From IMG/VR virus record IMGVR_UViG_3300010413_002950, positions 1-64,000 of that record: DNA of 64,000 nt. The stretch is one strand, 5' to 3'. The DNA is from a virus. A program made the translations under genes and the position numbers. This document shows, in pieces, positions 14,004-22,676 of the stretch (the stretch's first letter is position 1; each line of letters opens with the position of its first letter). Below the pieces are notes generated by a model that saw only the letters and a program-made list of their open reading frames with translations, was not told the DNA's origin and did not search any database.

Positions 14004-15893
14004 CTACGCAGAACACCCAACAGTAGATGCTCCATCTTCCTTGGTTATAGTTATTACTTTATCAAAAAATGCTTCAGTTAGTCCTGCTTCATGGGTTATT
14101 ACTAAAATACTAGATCTCTCTTGCCGTAATTCAGATAGCAAATCTATTACTCTGTTTACTCCCTCTGCGTCAAGTCCATCTAGCACCTCATCCATAAGCA
14201 AAATATCCAGATCGCTATCTTCTCTGGTAGCTACCAGATCCATAAGAGCCAAATCAGAAGCTATGTCTAATTTCTTTTTCTGTCCTGAGCTTGGAGTAGC
14301 TCCAGGTATACCTTCTATCACGAGAGCTATGTTAATTTCATCTCTCAAATCCTTTTTGCTTTTTAGCTCTTTCTGTGTGGTTATATCTACTACTATATCT
14401 CCATCTGTAAGCTTTCGCAAATAATGGTTCATCTGCTGTGTCAAATAAGCCATTACAGAGTCGAGCAAAAGCGAAGGTAGTCCTTGACCTCCAAAGCCAC
14501 TTACCCAAAAATTTAGTAGATTTGACTCATGTCTAGCGGCTTTAAACGCCTGTTTGGAGTTGGCTATCAATTGTTCAAATTCCTTTTGCTTATTTTTAGC
14601 ATTTTTGAGCTGATCTATGTATGGATTTGTAGCTTTCTGTAATCTTTTTGCCTTATCCAAATAGCCCCTTGCTTTCTCCTTCAACACGGCTACTTGCTTC
14701 TCGGCTTCAGCTGCTAGACTATCAAGCTGTCGTTCTAATGAGTTTTTAGTATTTGTGTTATTTTGCAGTTCTGTTGAAACATGTCTCAATTCATTAAGCT
14801 GTTTCTCAATAGATCTAACCCTATTCTCTTGAGCTGATAGCTTCTTCGATAGCTTTTGCTTTTTAGCTATTAGCTGTTTCTTAGTGGCTTCTTGTTGTTG
14901 CTTATATTCAAGACCAGCTCCAGCATTCAAGGGCGATTTACATACAAAGCATTCATCGCCTTCTAGATTCTCTAGGATATCATCTACGGCATAGATATCA
15001 CGGTTAATAGCTTTACTATCAGCTAATAGCTCTGGATATCCTCTTGACTCTACTTCTTTCTCTTCTTCCAGATTCTTCTTCTTTTCTAGCAATTTCTTTT
15101 GTTCTTCAATTTCTTTATCTATAGATGTAATCCGATCTTCTAGTTGTTGTCTTTTATTATCATCTACGGCTACAGACTTAGATTCTTCTATAAGCCTTTT
15201 AGCTTCAGCTACAGCTTCTTCAATATCTGCTTTATTGCCTTCTAGCCAGGTATCTTTTAGCTCTTTCAATTTGTCGATTCCCAAATCGCCAATTCGCTGT
15301 GTAGCTATAGCCATATCATTTTCTAGATTCTCAAGTTGCTTTTCTTTTTCAGAATGCAATCTTCTAGCTTCTTTTTCGGCTTTACGGTAGATCTCCGTTC
15401 TAAGGATACGATGCAACATCTCTTTCCGCTGTGTATCTGTAGCTGAAAAGAAACGACTAATGTTACTGCCTTGACCATACAGAATAGAATTGCAAAAGCC
15501 ATTGAAATCAAGACCTAATAGATCTATAACCTTCTGCTGTGGCTCATCTTGCCATTCTACATCATTCTTTAGAAGGGTGAACAGTGGCTTCTTTTTCAGT
15601 CTTTCTCTCTTTACCTTCCAAGTGTTTTTGCCATCTTCTATGTGCAATTCAACATATGCACTTTTAGCCCCATATCTAATAACCTCATCATATTTGTCTT
15701 TATCAAGAGTATCATGGTAGAGGCACCAGGTAATAGCTTTAAAAATTGTAGTTTTGCCAGAGCCATTTGATATAGCTGCATCTGAATCCCTGTTCTGCCC
15801 TACTATCTGAACAAGGCCAATATCCTTTAGATTTAGATCAAGCTCCTTAATACAGCAAAAGTCTTTAGCTATCAATCTTGTAAGACTAGGCAT
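14004..15893 (-). CDS. SbcC/Rad50-like ATPase (T4 gp46-like)
   Basis: 629 aa. Walker A (NGSGKTTIFKA) near residue 44, long coiled coil with a zinc-hook CFVC near 314, ABC signature TPSSGQKKKLDIA near 530, Walker B LLMDEVLDGLD near 570 and a final VITH. With the SbcD-like subunit encoded immediately upstream (8-nt overlap) it should form a DNA-end resection complex as T4 gp46/gp47 does, making 3' tails for RecA. Short for bacterial SbcC but typical of phage versions. Confidence 0.92.
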   Translation of the reverse strand: MPSLTRLIAKDFCCIKELDLNLKDIGLVQIVGQNRDSDAAISNGSGKTTIFKAITWCLYHDTLDKDKYDEVIRYGAKSAYVELHIEDGKNTWKVKRERLKKKPLFTLLKNDVEWQDEPQQKVIDLLGLDFNGFCNSILYGQGSNISRFFSATDTQRKEMLHRILRTEIYRKAEKEARRLHSEKEKQLENLENDMAIATQRIGDLGIDKLKELKDTWLEGNKADIEEAVAEAKRLIEESKSVAVDDNKRQQLEDRITSIDKEIEEQKKLLEKKKNLEEEKEVESRGYPELLADSKAINRDIYAVDDILENLEGDECFVCKSPLNAGAGLEYKQQQEATKKQLIAKKQKLSKKLSAQENRVRSIEKQLNELRHVSTELQNNTNTKNSLERQLDSLAAEAEKQVAVLKEKARGYLDKAKRLQKATNPYIDQLKNAKNKQKEFEQLIANSKQAFKAARHESNLLNFWVSGFGGQGLPSLLLDSVMAYLTQQMNHYLRKLTDGDIVVDITTQKELKSKKDLRDEINIALVIEGIPGATPSSGQKKKLDIASDLALMDLVATREDSDLDILLMDEVLDGLDAEGVNRVIDLLSELRQERSSILVITHEAGLTEAFFDKVITITKEDGASTVGCSA

Positions 15894-16956
15894 TTTTCAC
15901 ACTTTCTAATAGCTGTTTGCCAACTTTAGCTAATTGCTTTTTATCCAATTCTGTATTTGAGATATTGATGTATTCTTTCATAGCTTGCAAATAATCTATT
16001 GGCCCATTTGTTTTTAGCCTTACAGAGTGATCGCTTACAGGTATATGTTGATAGAAGAGGTGAATACCGTCTTTCTGAAATGGCTCGTAGAATTTCTTAG
16101 CTTCTTCAAGTTTTGTCTTGTAAGCAGAATGAGTACACTCCAACTTTATTCTAACATAATCGTTTTTAATTGGCTTATTGTTATGTCCATTGATCCCATC
16201 AAATTGAAAAAATTCTGGAGCCACGATTGATTTATCTTCAAATTCTACCTTGCTATCATCAAACCTACCAATAACCACTCGCCTTTCTTCTCCAGCATCT
16301 CCAAAATCTTTTTGCATTGGAGCACCTATATACATGCCATGGTTAAATTCTTGTGGGCTATGGAAGTGACCAGCTAAATAGATATGATCTCCAAATTTGC
16401 TAGGGTCAATTCCTTCATCGGCTACCCAAGAGCTATTTAGCCTACAGCCTATAACCGATTGATGAAGCAAAACTACATTTTTATTACTAGGATCAAATTG
16501 AATTTGGCTAAGAGCTTCATTAGTTTTATCTATTGGCATCCAAGGAATAGGATGAAAAGTTACATTTTTTGCAACTATTATTGAGCTATGATCATTACCA
16601 AGAACAGTAATATCAGATTTATCTTCTAATCTTGAAAAGAAATCAACAGCATAATGCTGAGCCTTAGAATTCTTAGCATCATGGTTGCCAGGCAAAATGT
16701 AAACAGTAGTTGCTTCTGCCAATTGCATAATAGCAGCTAAAGCATATTGCAAGGTGATAGCGTCCAATATGCTTTTATCAAACATATCGCCTAATATGAA
16801 TATAGCATCTACTTCTTTAGCTTCAGCTATATTGCCGATTTGCTCAATCATGTTTAGCTGATCCTTGAAGCGATCTGTTATGCCGTTTTCATCTGGCACC
16901 GCATAAGGCCATGAATTGCTTAGATGCCAGTCTGCTGTAAATAAAGCTTTATACAT
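15886..16956 (-). CDS. SbcD/Mre11-like nuclease (T4 gp47-like)
   Basis: 356 aa. Metallophosphoesterase motifs in order: ADWHLSN (8-14), GDMFDKS (about 56), GNHDAKN (about 92), LLHQS and AGHFHSPQ (about 200). This is the nuclease subunit partner of the downstream SbcC-like ATPase, with which it overlaps by 8 nt. GGATTGTGTA precedes the ATG. Acts on DNA ends in recombination-dependent replication. Confidence 0.9.
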   Translation of the reverse strand: MYKALFTADWHLSNSWPYAVPDENGITDRFKDQLNMIEQIGNIAEAKEVDAIFILGDMFDKSILDAITLQYALAAIMQLAEATTVYILPGNHDAKNSKAQHYAVDFFSRLEDKSDITVLGNDHSSIIVAKNVTFHPIPWMPIDKTNEALSQIQFDPSNKNVVLLHQSVIGCRLNSSWVADEGIDPSKFGDHIYLAGHFHSPQEFNHGMYIGAPMQKDFGDAGEERRVVIGRFDDSKVEFEDKSIVAPEFFQFDGINGHNNKPIKNDYVRIKLECTHSAYKTKLEEAKKFYEPFQKDGIHLFYQHIPVSDHSVRLKTNGPIDYLQAMKEYINISNTELDKKQLAKVGKQLLESVKNA

Positions 16957-17669
16957 TACACAATCCTTGGCTTTTCCTTGAATATTTCAAACATTTTACA
17001 TAATTTTACATATTCTTCAACTATTTCATCACAGATTTCAGATAAATCTCTATAAGATGTGTCTATAACTATAGCATCTTTGGGACATTTCAATGGAGCT
17101 ACTTTTCTATGGCTATCGTTCCAATCTCTTTTACCAATATCTATTAGCACATCTTCATAATTAACTTCTTGTCCCATCTGCTTTAGCTCTCTGGTTCTAA
17201 CTGCAGCTCTGAATTCTATGGTAGCATCTATATAGAATTTGAGATCAGCTTCTGGGGCTATTACTGTTCCAGTATCTCTACCTTCAAGAACTACATTGCC
17301 AGCTTCAACATATCTTTTCTGAATGCCAAATAGAAATTCTCTTACTTCTGGAATTGCCGATAGATCAGAAGCTATACGTGAAACTACATTATTATCCAAT
17401 TCATGTGTTCTATCCCTATCATTTACAAAAAATTTATTACAACCATCAACAGAAACAGTTTTAATTTCTACATGTTTCAATTCGTTTATAATCTCGCATT
17501 TAGTAACTTCATCTGTATACATATGGTTACTTCTAAAGTATACCGCCAAAGCTCGATACAGCTTACCTGTTTCAAGCAATAGCATTCCAAGCCTTTCAGC
17601 TAGCATCCTGGCAAGTGTTGTCTTTCCAGCCCCAGAAGGACCATCTAATGTTATTACTATATTTTTCAT
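16956..17669 (-). CDS. cmk: cytidylate (CMP/dCMP) kinase
   Basis: 237 aa, close to bacterial Cmk length. P-loop LDGPSGAGKTTLAR, then LETGKLYRAL (TGxxYRA motif of cytidylate kinases), LEGRDTGTVIAPEADLKFY and a DWNDSHR-KVAPL lid equivalent (family RDxxDSxRxxxPL). Phosphorylates CMP and dCMP, supporting dCTP supply. Overlaps the radical-SAM gene upstream by 4 nt. Less common in phages than thymidylate kinase. Confidence 0.9.
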   Translation of the reverse strand: MKNIVITLDGPSGAGKTTLARMLAERLGMLLLETGKLYRALAVYFRSNHMYTDEVTKCEIINELKHVEIKTVSVDGCNKFFVNDRDRTHELDNNVVSRIASDLSAIPEVREFLFGIQKRYVEAGNVVLEGRDTGTVIAPEADLKFYIDATIEFRAAVRTRELKQMGQEVNYEDVLIDIGKRDWNDSHRKVAPLKCPKDAIVIDTSYRDLSEICDEIVEEYVKLCKMFEIFKEKPRIV

Positions 17670-18382
17670 GCTCTGATCCTTTCAAGCGTTGCATAATATT
17701 CTCTAAGGCAATTGCCACAGAATTTACAAGCGTGGGTATCAGCATCTCTACCACAAGTATAGACATATGGATTATGCTTGTATCTACTGTAAACTTCGTC
17801 CCAACCTTCTTGGGTTATAACCCAGTAGCTATTTAACGTTCTTTTTCTATAGCTATAATACTGCTTATGCTCTTTGGGTATGGTTTCTGTGTAGTAAGCC
17901 ATAAAAGTTAAAACTACTGTGACATCTTTAGCCGTATAATGCGCAACTGCATCATTGATAACCCTTATGTTCCAGCAATTAGCTCTAACCCTTACAAACA
18001 TTAAATTCTCTGGAATTGGATCCAGCAAATGAGCAGTACAATCAGTCATTTTGCCAGGGTTAACTGTAAGAACCACAGGATCTTTAAAATGTTTTAGGTT
18101 TTTCGATATAGATGTATTGTAAAATACATTTGCGTAATCTTCTGTGGCTTCACGAACAAGAAATGGTTCATTATTGCTATCGTTACCATCATTAACACGA
18201 ACAATCCTATTAACCGTATCTTCCAGCTCTGGCATGTTTGGTAAATTTTCTTCAAGTGGTTCAAGATATGATCTACCACTTTGAAAGAAGCAATCATCAC
18301 AACCTACAGGGCATTTTCCAGTTTGCGGAATACAGCAAATTATCCCACTGCCCTTAGTTTTTGGATTTTCTATATAACTCAT
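17666..18382 (-). CDS. radical-SAM-like iron-sulfur protein
   Basis: 238 aa. Cys24, Cys28 and Cys31 (KCPVGCDDCFF) form the CxxxCxxC motif that binds the 4Fe-4S cluster used for S-adenosylmethionine cleavage. A second cluster of cysteines (Cys210, 219, 222, 225, as CKFCGNC) at the C-terminus could hold an auxiliary cluster. The middle is alpha/beta (VVLTVNPGKMTDCT, LMFVRVRANCW, VTVVLTFMAYY), consistent with a partial TIM barrel. Substrate unknown. A small conserved phage protein is encoded just upstream. Confidence 0.75.
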   Translation of the reverse strand: MSYIENPKTKGSGIICCIPQTGKCPVGCDDCFFQSGRSYLEPLEENLPNMPELEDTVNRIVRVNDGNDSNNEPFLVREATEDYANVFYNTSISKNLKHFKDPVVLTVNPGKMTDCTAHLLDPIPENLMFVRVRANCWNIRVINDAVAHYTAKDVTVVLTFMAYYTETIPKEHKQYYSYRKRTLNSYWVITQEGWDEVYSRYKHNPYVYTCGRDADTHACKFCGNCLREYYATLERIRA

Positions 18383-18582
18383 TCTGAACCATACCTAAAT
18401 GAATAGAAGCATTCTTCATCTTCATCAGCTTCAATACCCAATTCTTCTAATCTGGTTCTATCCTCTGTAGATACAACACAAGGATCATAGCAAAACCTGA
18501 TAATATCATGCTCACACCACGTAGGCCATTCTAGATCACCATACTTTAGAAGTATATTCAATGCTTCAATTAAATCGCTCAT
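18379..18582 (-). CDS. hypothetical conserved phage protein, 67 aa
   Basis: Contains WCEHDIIRF near residue 22 and ends YSFRYGSE. I recognise the pattern (CEHD near the start and S-F-R-F-GS at the end) as a small family found in many phages without known function. Its His/Asp/Cys could bind metal. Overlaps the radical-SAM gene by 4 nt. Confidence 0.65.
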   Translation of the reverse strand: MSDLIEALNILLKYGDLEWPTWCEHDIIRFCYDPCVVSTEDRTRLEELGIEADEDEECFYSFRYGSE

Positions 18583-18701
18583 TCTTCATCCCTCATTACT
18601 TCTTCAATTCTTTCCTTAGATTTTTTTGTTTCTCTAAAAAACAGCACAACAGTAACAGCTGTCATAGTTACAGCTCCAGCTATAAAGCCTAAAATAAACA
18701 T
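18579..18701 (-). CDS. 40-aa single-helix membrane peptide
   Basis: Preceded by GAGGTAGTT. One hydrophobic helix (FILGFIAGAVTMTAVTVVLFF) followed by a charged tail (RETKKSKERIEEVMRDEE). Stop overlaps the next start. Tightly packed, so translation is likely. Function unknown. Confidence 0.5.
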   Translation of the reverse strand: MFILGFIAGAVTMTAVTVVLFFRETKKSKERIEEVMRDEE

Positions 18702-18703
18702 AA

Positions 18704-18799
18704 CTACCTCGCAATCGGCCTAAACCAAACAACAAAAACAACTATGCAAATACCCACACCAACAAACATTCCTGTAACAAATGTAGCAAATTCAGCCAT
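18704..18799 (-). CDS. 31-aa single-helix membrane peptide
   Basis: Preceded by TTGAGGTAGCT. The peptide is one hydrophobic helix (MFVGVGICIVVFVVWF) with a basic end (RPIAR). It lies directly upstream of the other 40-aa membrane peptide, forming a pair of membrane microproteins. Function unknown. Confidence 0.45.
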   Translation of the reverse strand: MAEFATFVTGMFVGVGICIVVFVVWFRPIAR

Positions 18800-18806
18800 A
18801 GCTACC

Positions 18807-19316
18807 TCAATACTTGTAAGCGCCTTCAAACATGCACACAAATTCTATACCTGCATCTGCAAACATCTGCTTTGATTCAGCTCCAGCATGATAATCATAT
18901 TCTGCTACAACCTTAAGGATACCACATTGGATAATAGCCATAGCGCAATCTCTACAAGGAACCATAGAACAATACAGAGTGGCTCCAGCTATAGCCACAC
19001 CATTCATAGCCGCTTGCAAGATAGCATTAATTTCACTATGGATGGTTCGCCGGCAATGCTCTTTAATGCTACCATCACCCTGAACTACTTTCTTCATAAG
19101 GTGGCCCACTTCATCACAGTGAGAAAATCCTCTAGGAGCCCCTACATAACCGGTTGTAAGGATACGGTTATCTCTTGTAATGACACAGCCAGATTTGCCA
19201 CGATCACAAGTAGCTCTTTCGCCTATATCATTCATGATCTTTATAAAGTATTGATCCCAACTTGGCCTTTTTGCATATTCTTCTATTGTGTAATTTATGT
19301 CAACTTTGACATCCAT
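18807..19316 (-). CDS. dCMP deaminase
   Basis: 169 aa. Zinc-dependent deaminase motifs HSEINAI (catalytic Glu with His ligand) and MVPCRDCAMAI (two Cys ligands), together with GYVGAPRGFSHC near residue 55, identify deoxycytidylate deaminase (T4 cd/ComEB family). Converts dCMP to dUMP, the substrate for the ThyA-family enzyme at 7147. The CDRGKSGCVITRDNRIL segment is the usual N-terminal strand region of the family. Confidence 0.92.
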   Translation of the reverse strand: MDVKVDINYTIEEYAKRPSWDQYFIKIMNDIGERATCDRGKSGCVITRDNRILTTGYVGAPRGFSHCDEVGHLMKKVVQGDGSIKEHCRRTIHSEINAILQAAMNGVAIAGATLYCSMVPCRDCAMAIIQCGILKVVAEYDYHAGAESKQMFADAGIEFVCMFEGAYKY

Positions 19317-19318
19317 AG

Positions 19319-19507
19319 CTATACCTCAATTGGAAAAGCATGTAGTTTAGTGGCAAATCGCTCCATCGGCAAATTCACAACTACTACATCTTTTGGTCCA
19401 AATTCTAAAATTACCTGACCTGCTGTTTTGCCAGGCTTAATTTGTCTTACTAATGATGTATTGATAATTCTCTTCAAACCGTCTTCTGCTGTAACTAGTA
19501 TATGCAT
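19319..19507 (-). CDS. hypothetical protein, 62 aa
   Basis: Small beta-rich protein ([38 protein letters not shown]). Its start overlaps the recA stop region, so it is co-translated with recA. No recognised domain. Confidence 0.6.
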   Translation of the reverse strand: MHILVTAEDGLKRIINTSLVRQIKPGKTAGQVILEFGPKDVVVVNLPMERFATKLHAFPIEV

Positions 19508-20580
19508 TATTTCTTCTTCCTTAACTTCTTCTTAATCTGCTCTTCAGCTGCTTTCTGATCAAACTTCTTATTGGTTTCAGCTACCTTGGTATCTTCCTTA
19601 GCTAATAGCTTTTGAGCTATTTCATGTAGCACTTCATGATTATCATCTAAATACCTTTTGGCTTTCTCTCTACCTTGCCCTAGCTTTTCTTCATTATAAA
19701 GATAGTAAGAACCAGCCTTCTCTACTATCTCATTTTCTACAGCTAAATCCAAAACATCTGCTGATCTGCTTATACCAGTTCCAAATAGAATATCAAATTC
19801 ACAGCTTTTGAATGGAGCAGCTACTTTGTTCTTTACAACTCTAACTCTAGTTCTATTGCCTATAGAATTGTCATCTATCTTAATAGTTCCTACCCTACGG
19901 ATATCCAAACGCACACTAGAATAGAATTTTAAAGCGTTACCACCAGATGTAGTTTCTGGATTTCCAAACATGACACCAATCTTAGTTCTGATCTGGTTGA
20001 TAAAGAAAATAGCCGTATTAGTTGTTTTGGCATTTCCATTTAGCTTTCTTAGCGCTTGACTCATTAGTCTAGCTTGAAGGCCAACGTGAGAATCGCCCAT
20101 TTCTCCATCAATTTCGGCTTTAGGAACTAATGCTGCTACTGAATCAATAACGATAAGGCTTACTTCTCCAGATCTAACTAGCGTATCAGCTATTTCTAAA
20201 GCCTGTTCGCCATAGTCTGGTTGAGAGATAAGCAATTCCTCAGTATTAACCCCTAGCTTTCTGGCATAGGTTACATCAAGAGCATGTTCTGCATCTATGA
20301 AAGCAGCTATACCGCCATTTAGTTGACACTGCTGAATTGCATGTAAAGCTAAAGTTGTTTTGCCACTAGATTCAGGACCATATACCTCTATAATTCTACC
20401 CCTTGGATAGCCACCAATTCCAAGACATAGATCTAATGAGATCGAACCAGTAGGAATTACATCTACCTGAACGATCTCATTAGAATCCAGCTTCATGATG
20501 GAGCCCTTGCCATACTGCTTTTCTATCAAAGCAATAGCTGATTGCAGATCTAGATTTTGCTTTTTCTTTTTAGCCTTCAT
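19507..20580 (-). CDS. recA: RecA recombinase
   Basis: 357 aa, near the length of bacterial RecA (about 350). N-terminal [11 protein letters not shown], Walker [10 protein letters not shown] near 69-77, [10 protein letters not shown] (Walker B), loop L1 region [20 protein letters not shown], loop L2 [20 protein letters not shown], and a Lys-rich C-terminus instead of the usual acidic tail. Binds ssDNA and catalyses strand exchange. It is a full bacterial-type RecA rather than a UvsX-type protein. Directly downstream of the SSB gene with 4-nt overlap. Confidence 0.97.
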   Translation of the reverse strand: MKAKKKKQNLDLQSAIALIEKQYGKGSIMKLDSNEIVQVDVIPTGSISLDLCLGIGGYPRGRIIEVYGPESSGKTTLALHAIQQCQLNGGIAAFIDAEHALDVTYARKLGVNTEELLISQPDYGEQALEIADTLVRSGEVSLIVIDSVAALVPKAEIDGEMGDSHVGLQARLMSQALRKLNGNAKTTNTAIFFINQIRTKIGVMFGNPETTSGGNALKFYSSVRLDIRRVGTIKIDDNSIGNRTRVRVVKNKVAAPFKSCEFDILFGTGISRSADVLDLAVENEIVEKAGSYYLYNEEKLGQGREKAKRYLDDNHEVLHEIAQKLLAKEDTKVAETNKKFDQKAAEEQIKKKLRKKK

Positions 20581-21725
20581 GCTACTTTCTTTTTGCCCTT
20601 AGCTTTACCTGGTTTTCTGCCACGCTTCTTAGGCTTTTCAGCTACTTCTTCAAGCTCCTTATCAAGAGCTTCTATGCTTTCATCGATAACCTTATCAACT
20701 TCTTCCTCTGTCTCTTCAACTTCATCTTCAGAATCGCTATCTTCATCCGAATCATCATCCTCATCATCGTATTCTTCGCCATCCTCATCATCAGGATCAG
20801 CTTCTTCTTCCTCAACATCATCATCTTCATCTGTATCATCAGAGGAATTATTATCAACCGTATCATATGCCTTGATACAATCATCACGAAGATCGCACTC
20901 TTCACAATCGTCTTCAAATTCATCATAGTCAACACCAAAGCAATCTGGCTTTTCTTCAGAATCAGAATCATCATCAGCTACAGCTGATTTAAGATCTGCT
21001 TCAGACATAAGGTAATTAGCTATAATCCTAAAGAGATCACATTCTCCTCCTGGCTTCATAGCGTCTTTAACTCGCTTACGTAGCTTCTTAGGTAATCCCT
21101 GATTCGTATAAATCTCACAATCATAGTCAACCTTAAAGCCACTCTTGCCCTTTGGTGTTTTTGTAAGACAAAGCAAACAGGCATTATCTGGATCTGTGAT
21201 ATCTTTATCAAGTGCTTCAACGCCATAGCACATTTTTGACGTAAATTTATCAAAAACAGTAAAGCAAACTAATGCTACCATTGGCTCTCCATCCAAACTA
21301 CTCCATTCATCTGTCGAGCTTCTTCTATGCTTTATAGGAGTAGTACCAAATAGATATCTTGTATTTGCCTCTGAGCTTTCGCCTAAATCGCCCCTAGCTA
21401 TAGCTTCACAAACAGGACATTTGGTCTTCTTGGTTACAGTAAATGGCGTATTACGCTTTTTCAAAAATGCCTGAACCTTTGGATGAAGCAGAACCGGATT
21501 ATTAGCTACATCCAAACAGATCCTACCGCCATTAATATCAGGTATGTCATAGTGCATAGCCAATGGTACAAAGTTGAAGCCCTCGGTTTCAGGAAATGTG
21601 TCATTGTCATAATTCTGAGCGTGAAGATACAACAAGGTATCTCCCTTCTCAATTTTCCAGAAGCCTCCACCGCTATTAGAACTATCTTTTCTTTTCTGCG
21701 CAATTCGCTTATAGTTTAGTGCCAT
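20577..21725 (-). CDS. gp32-like ssDNA-binding protein with acidic tail
   Basis: 382 aa. The N-terminal 230 residues are globular with many aromatics and a CPVC pair, as in phage gp32-type SSBs. A Cys motif ([22 protein letters not shown]) lies near 260-283, followed by about 60 almost purely acidic residues. The last 18 residues are strongly basic ([18 protein letters not shown]). An acidic tail is the standard SSB partner-binding element; ending in a basic tail is unusual. Position next to recA and the UvsY-like gene supports the role. Confidence 0.7.
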   Translation of the reverse strand: MALNYKRIAQKRKDSSNSGGGFWKIEKGDTLLYLHAQNYDNDTFPETEGFNFVPLAMHYDIPDINGGRICLDVANNPVLLHPKVQAFLKKRNTPFTVTKKTKCPVCEAIARGDLGESSEANTRYLFGTTPIKHRRSSTDEWSSLDGEPMVALVCFTVFDKFTSKMCYGVEALDKDITDPDNACLLCLTKTPKGKSGFKVDYDCEIYTNQGLPKKLRKRVKDAMKPGGECDLFRIIANYLMSEADLKSAVADDDSDSEEKPDCFGVDYDEFEDDCEECDLRDDCIKAYDTVDNNSSDDTDEDDDVEEEEADPDDEDGEEYDDEDDDSDEDSDSEDEVEETEEEVDKVIDESIEALDKELEEVAEKPKKRGRKPGKAKGKKKVA

Positions 21726-22222
21726 TATACACCCTTTCTTTTCTTCAATTCTCTGAGTCTTTTCATTTTCTCAGTAGCTTTATCATTTGTTGTATATTTT
21801 GTATTCATGCCGGTACTTTCAAATTCAGATCTAAGGTTAGCACCTTTGCTACGTAGATTCTGAGATTTTTCTCTAAGAGCATGAACCATATTCTCTAGCA
21901 GCTTTACGTTTTTTTCGCAAGCAGCAATTCCATTTTTATACGCCATGAATAGATCGTCTGATTCTATTTTAGATTTTAGCTTCCATTCACTTTTAGCATG
22001 TTCTGATTTATTCTTCACAAGTTCAATTGTGTATTTAGCTCTCCATGTTCTATACTTGGAATCAGCTATTACTCTTTCTTCATAAGCCAGCCCTAGCAAT
22101 TCGCCATAGTAGGCTATTTTGGCAGAAACAGTATCCATCTCTTCAGATAGATCGGGCTGGATCTCTGTTTCTCTATCCCTATCATATTCTATTTCTTTAT
22201 TGCCTATTGTTAATTTAGTCAT
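21725..22222 (-). CDS. coiled-coil protein, possible UvsY-like mediator
   Basis: 165 aa, almost entirely helical and charged (EEMDTVSAKIAYYGELLGLAYEERVIADSKYRTWRAKY, KNVKLLENMVHALREKSQNLR). The helix pattern, size and position beside SSB and RecA resemble the T4 UvsY recombination mediator family. Sequence identity is too low to be sure, so this is an inference. Overlaps the SSB gene by 1 nt. Confidence 0.5.
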   Translation of the reverse strand: MTKLTIGNKEIEYDRDRETEIQPDLSEEMDTVSAKIAYYGELLGLAYEERVIADSKYRTWRAKYTIELVKNKSEHAKSEWKLKSKIESDDLFMAYKNGIAACEKNVKLLENMVHALREKSQNLRSKGANLRSEFESTGMNTKYTTNDKATEKMKRLRELKKRKGV

Positions 22223-22374
22223 TCTTCTTCCTTCGTTATTTCATCAAACCCTCTTAATTCAATATACAAACATTCTGTACATTTTGCTGGAGTTGCGTAA
22301 CATGCTCCACTTTTAGCAAAAGGGCAAGAAAGAAATAATTGCAATATATCTGCAACCTGCTCTTCAGTATACAT
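22219..22374 (-). CDS. 51-aa Cys-containing protein
   Basis: ORF whose ATG overlaps the HU-like gene stop (TAATG) and whose stop overlaps the next start (ATGA). Four Cys (LSCPF, GACYA, KCTEC) could bind one metal ion. Preceded by a GAAGAATA purine stretch. Small helical acidic protein, not recognised. Confidence 0.5.
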   Translation of the reverse strand: MYTEEQVADILQLFLSCPFAKSGACYATPAKCTECLYIELRGFDEITKEEE

Positions 22375-22676
22375 TATTCTTCTTCACCCCTAATAAATTT
22401 CTTAGCTTTACCTGCAGTTCCAAAAGTCATATATCTTTTAGGCTTGGTTACCATCTTTACTCGCTTATTGGAATAAACATTGCCTTGAAAGCAATTAACT
22501 TCTCTAGATGTTGTCATACGGCTTTTGAATTTGCCAAAGCCAGGAACCAGAACTGAGCTTCCATCTCTTATTCGTTCTAGAATTCTCCTAAAAACTTCAT
22601 CTACAACTTCTCTTAGATCTAATTTCTCACTACAATTTGGGCATCTAGCACCCAAGCTATTTAGTATTTTGCGCAT
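22374..22676 (-). CDS. HU/IHF-like DNA-binding protein
   Basis: 100 aa. Helical N-terminus with CPNC, then EVVDEVFRRILERIRDGSSVLVPGFGKFKSR, which is the HU/IHF dimerisation helix and the conserved PGFGxF turn; the remaining arm is basic (KRVKMVTKPKRYMTF). Likely bends or coats phage DNA. The Cys pair at the start is not part of standard HU. Overlaps the nuclease gene upstream by 20 nt. Confidence 0.75.
   Translation of the reverse strand: MRKILNSLGARCPNCSEKLDLREVVDEVFRRILERIRDGSSVLVPGFGKFKSRMTTSREVNCFQGNVYSNKRVKMVTKPKRYMTFGTAGKAKKFIRGEEE

Noticed and set aside
13882-14424. Plus-strand ORF of 180 codons
   Set aside because: Overlaps the SbcC-like gene antisense; no signals, biased composition.
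20557-20928. Plus-strand ORF rich in Ser
   Set aside because: Antisense reading of the acidic Asp/Glu tract of the SSB gene; no start signal.
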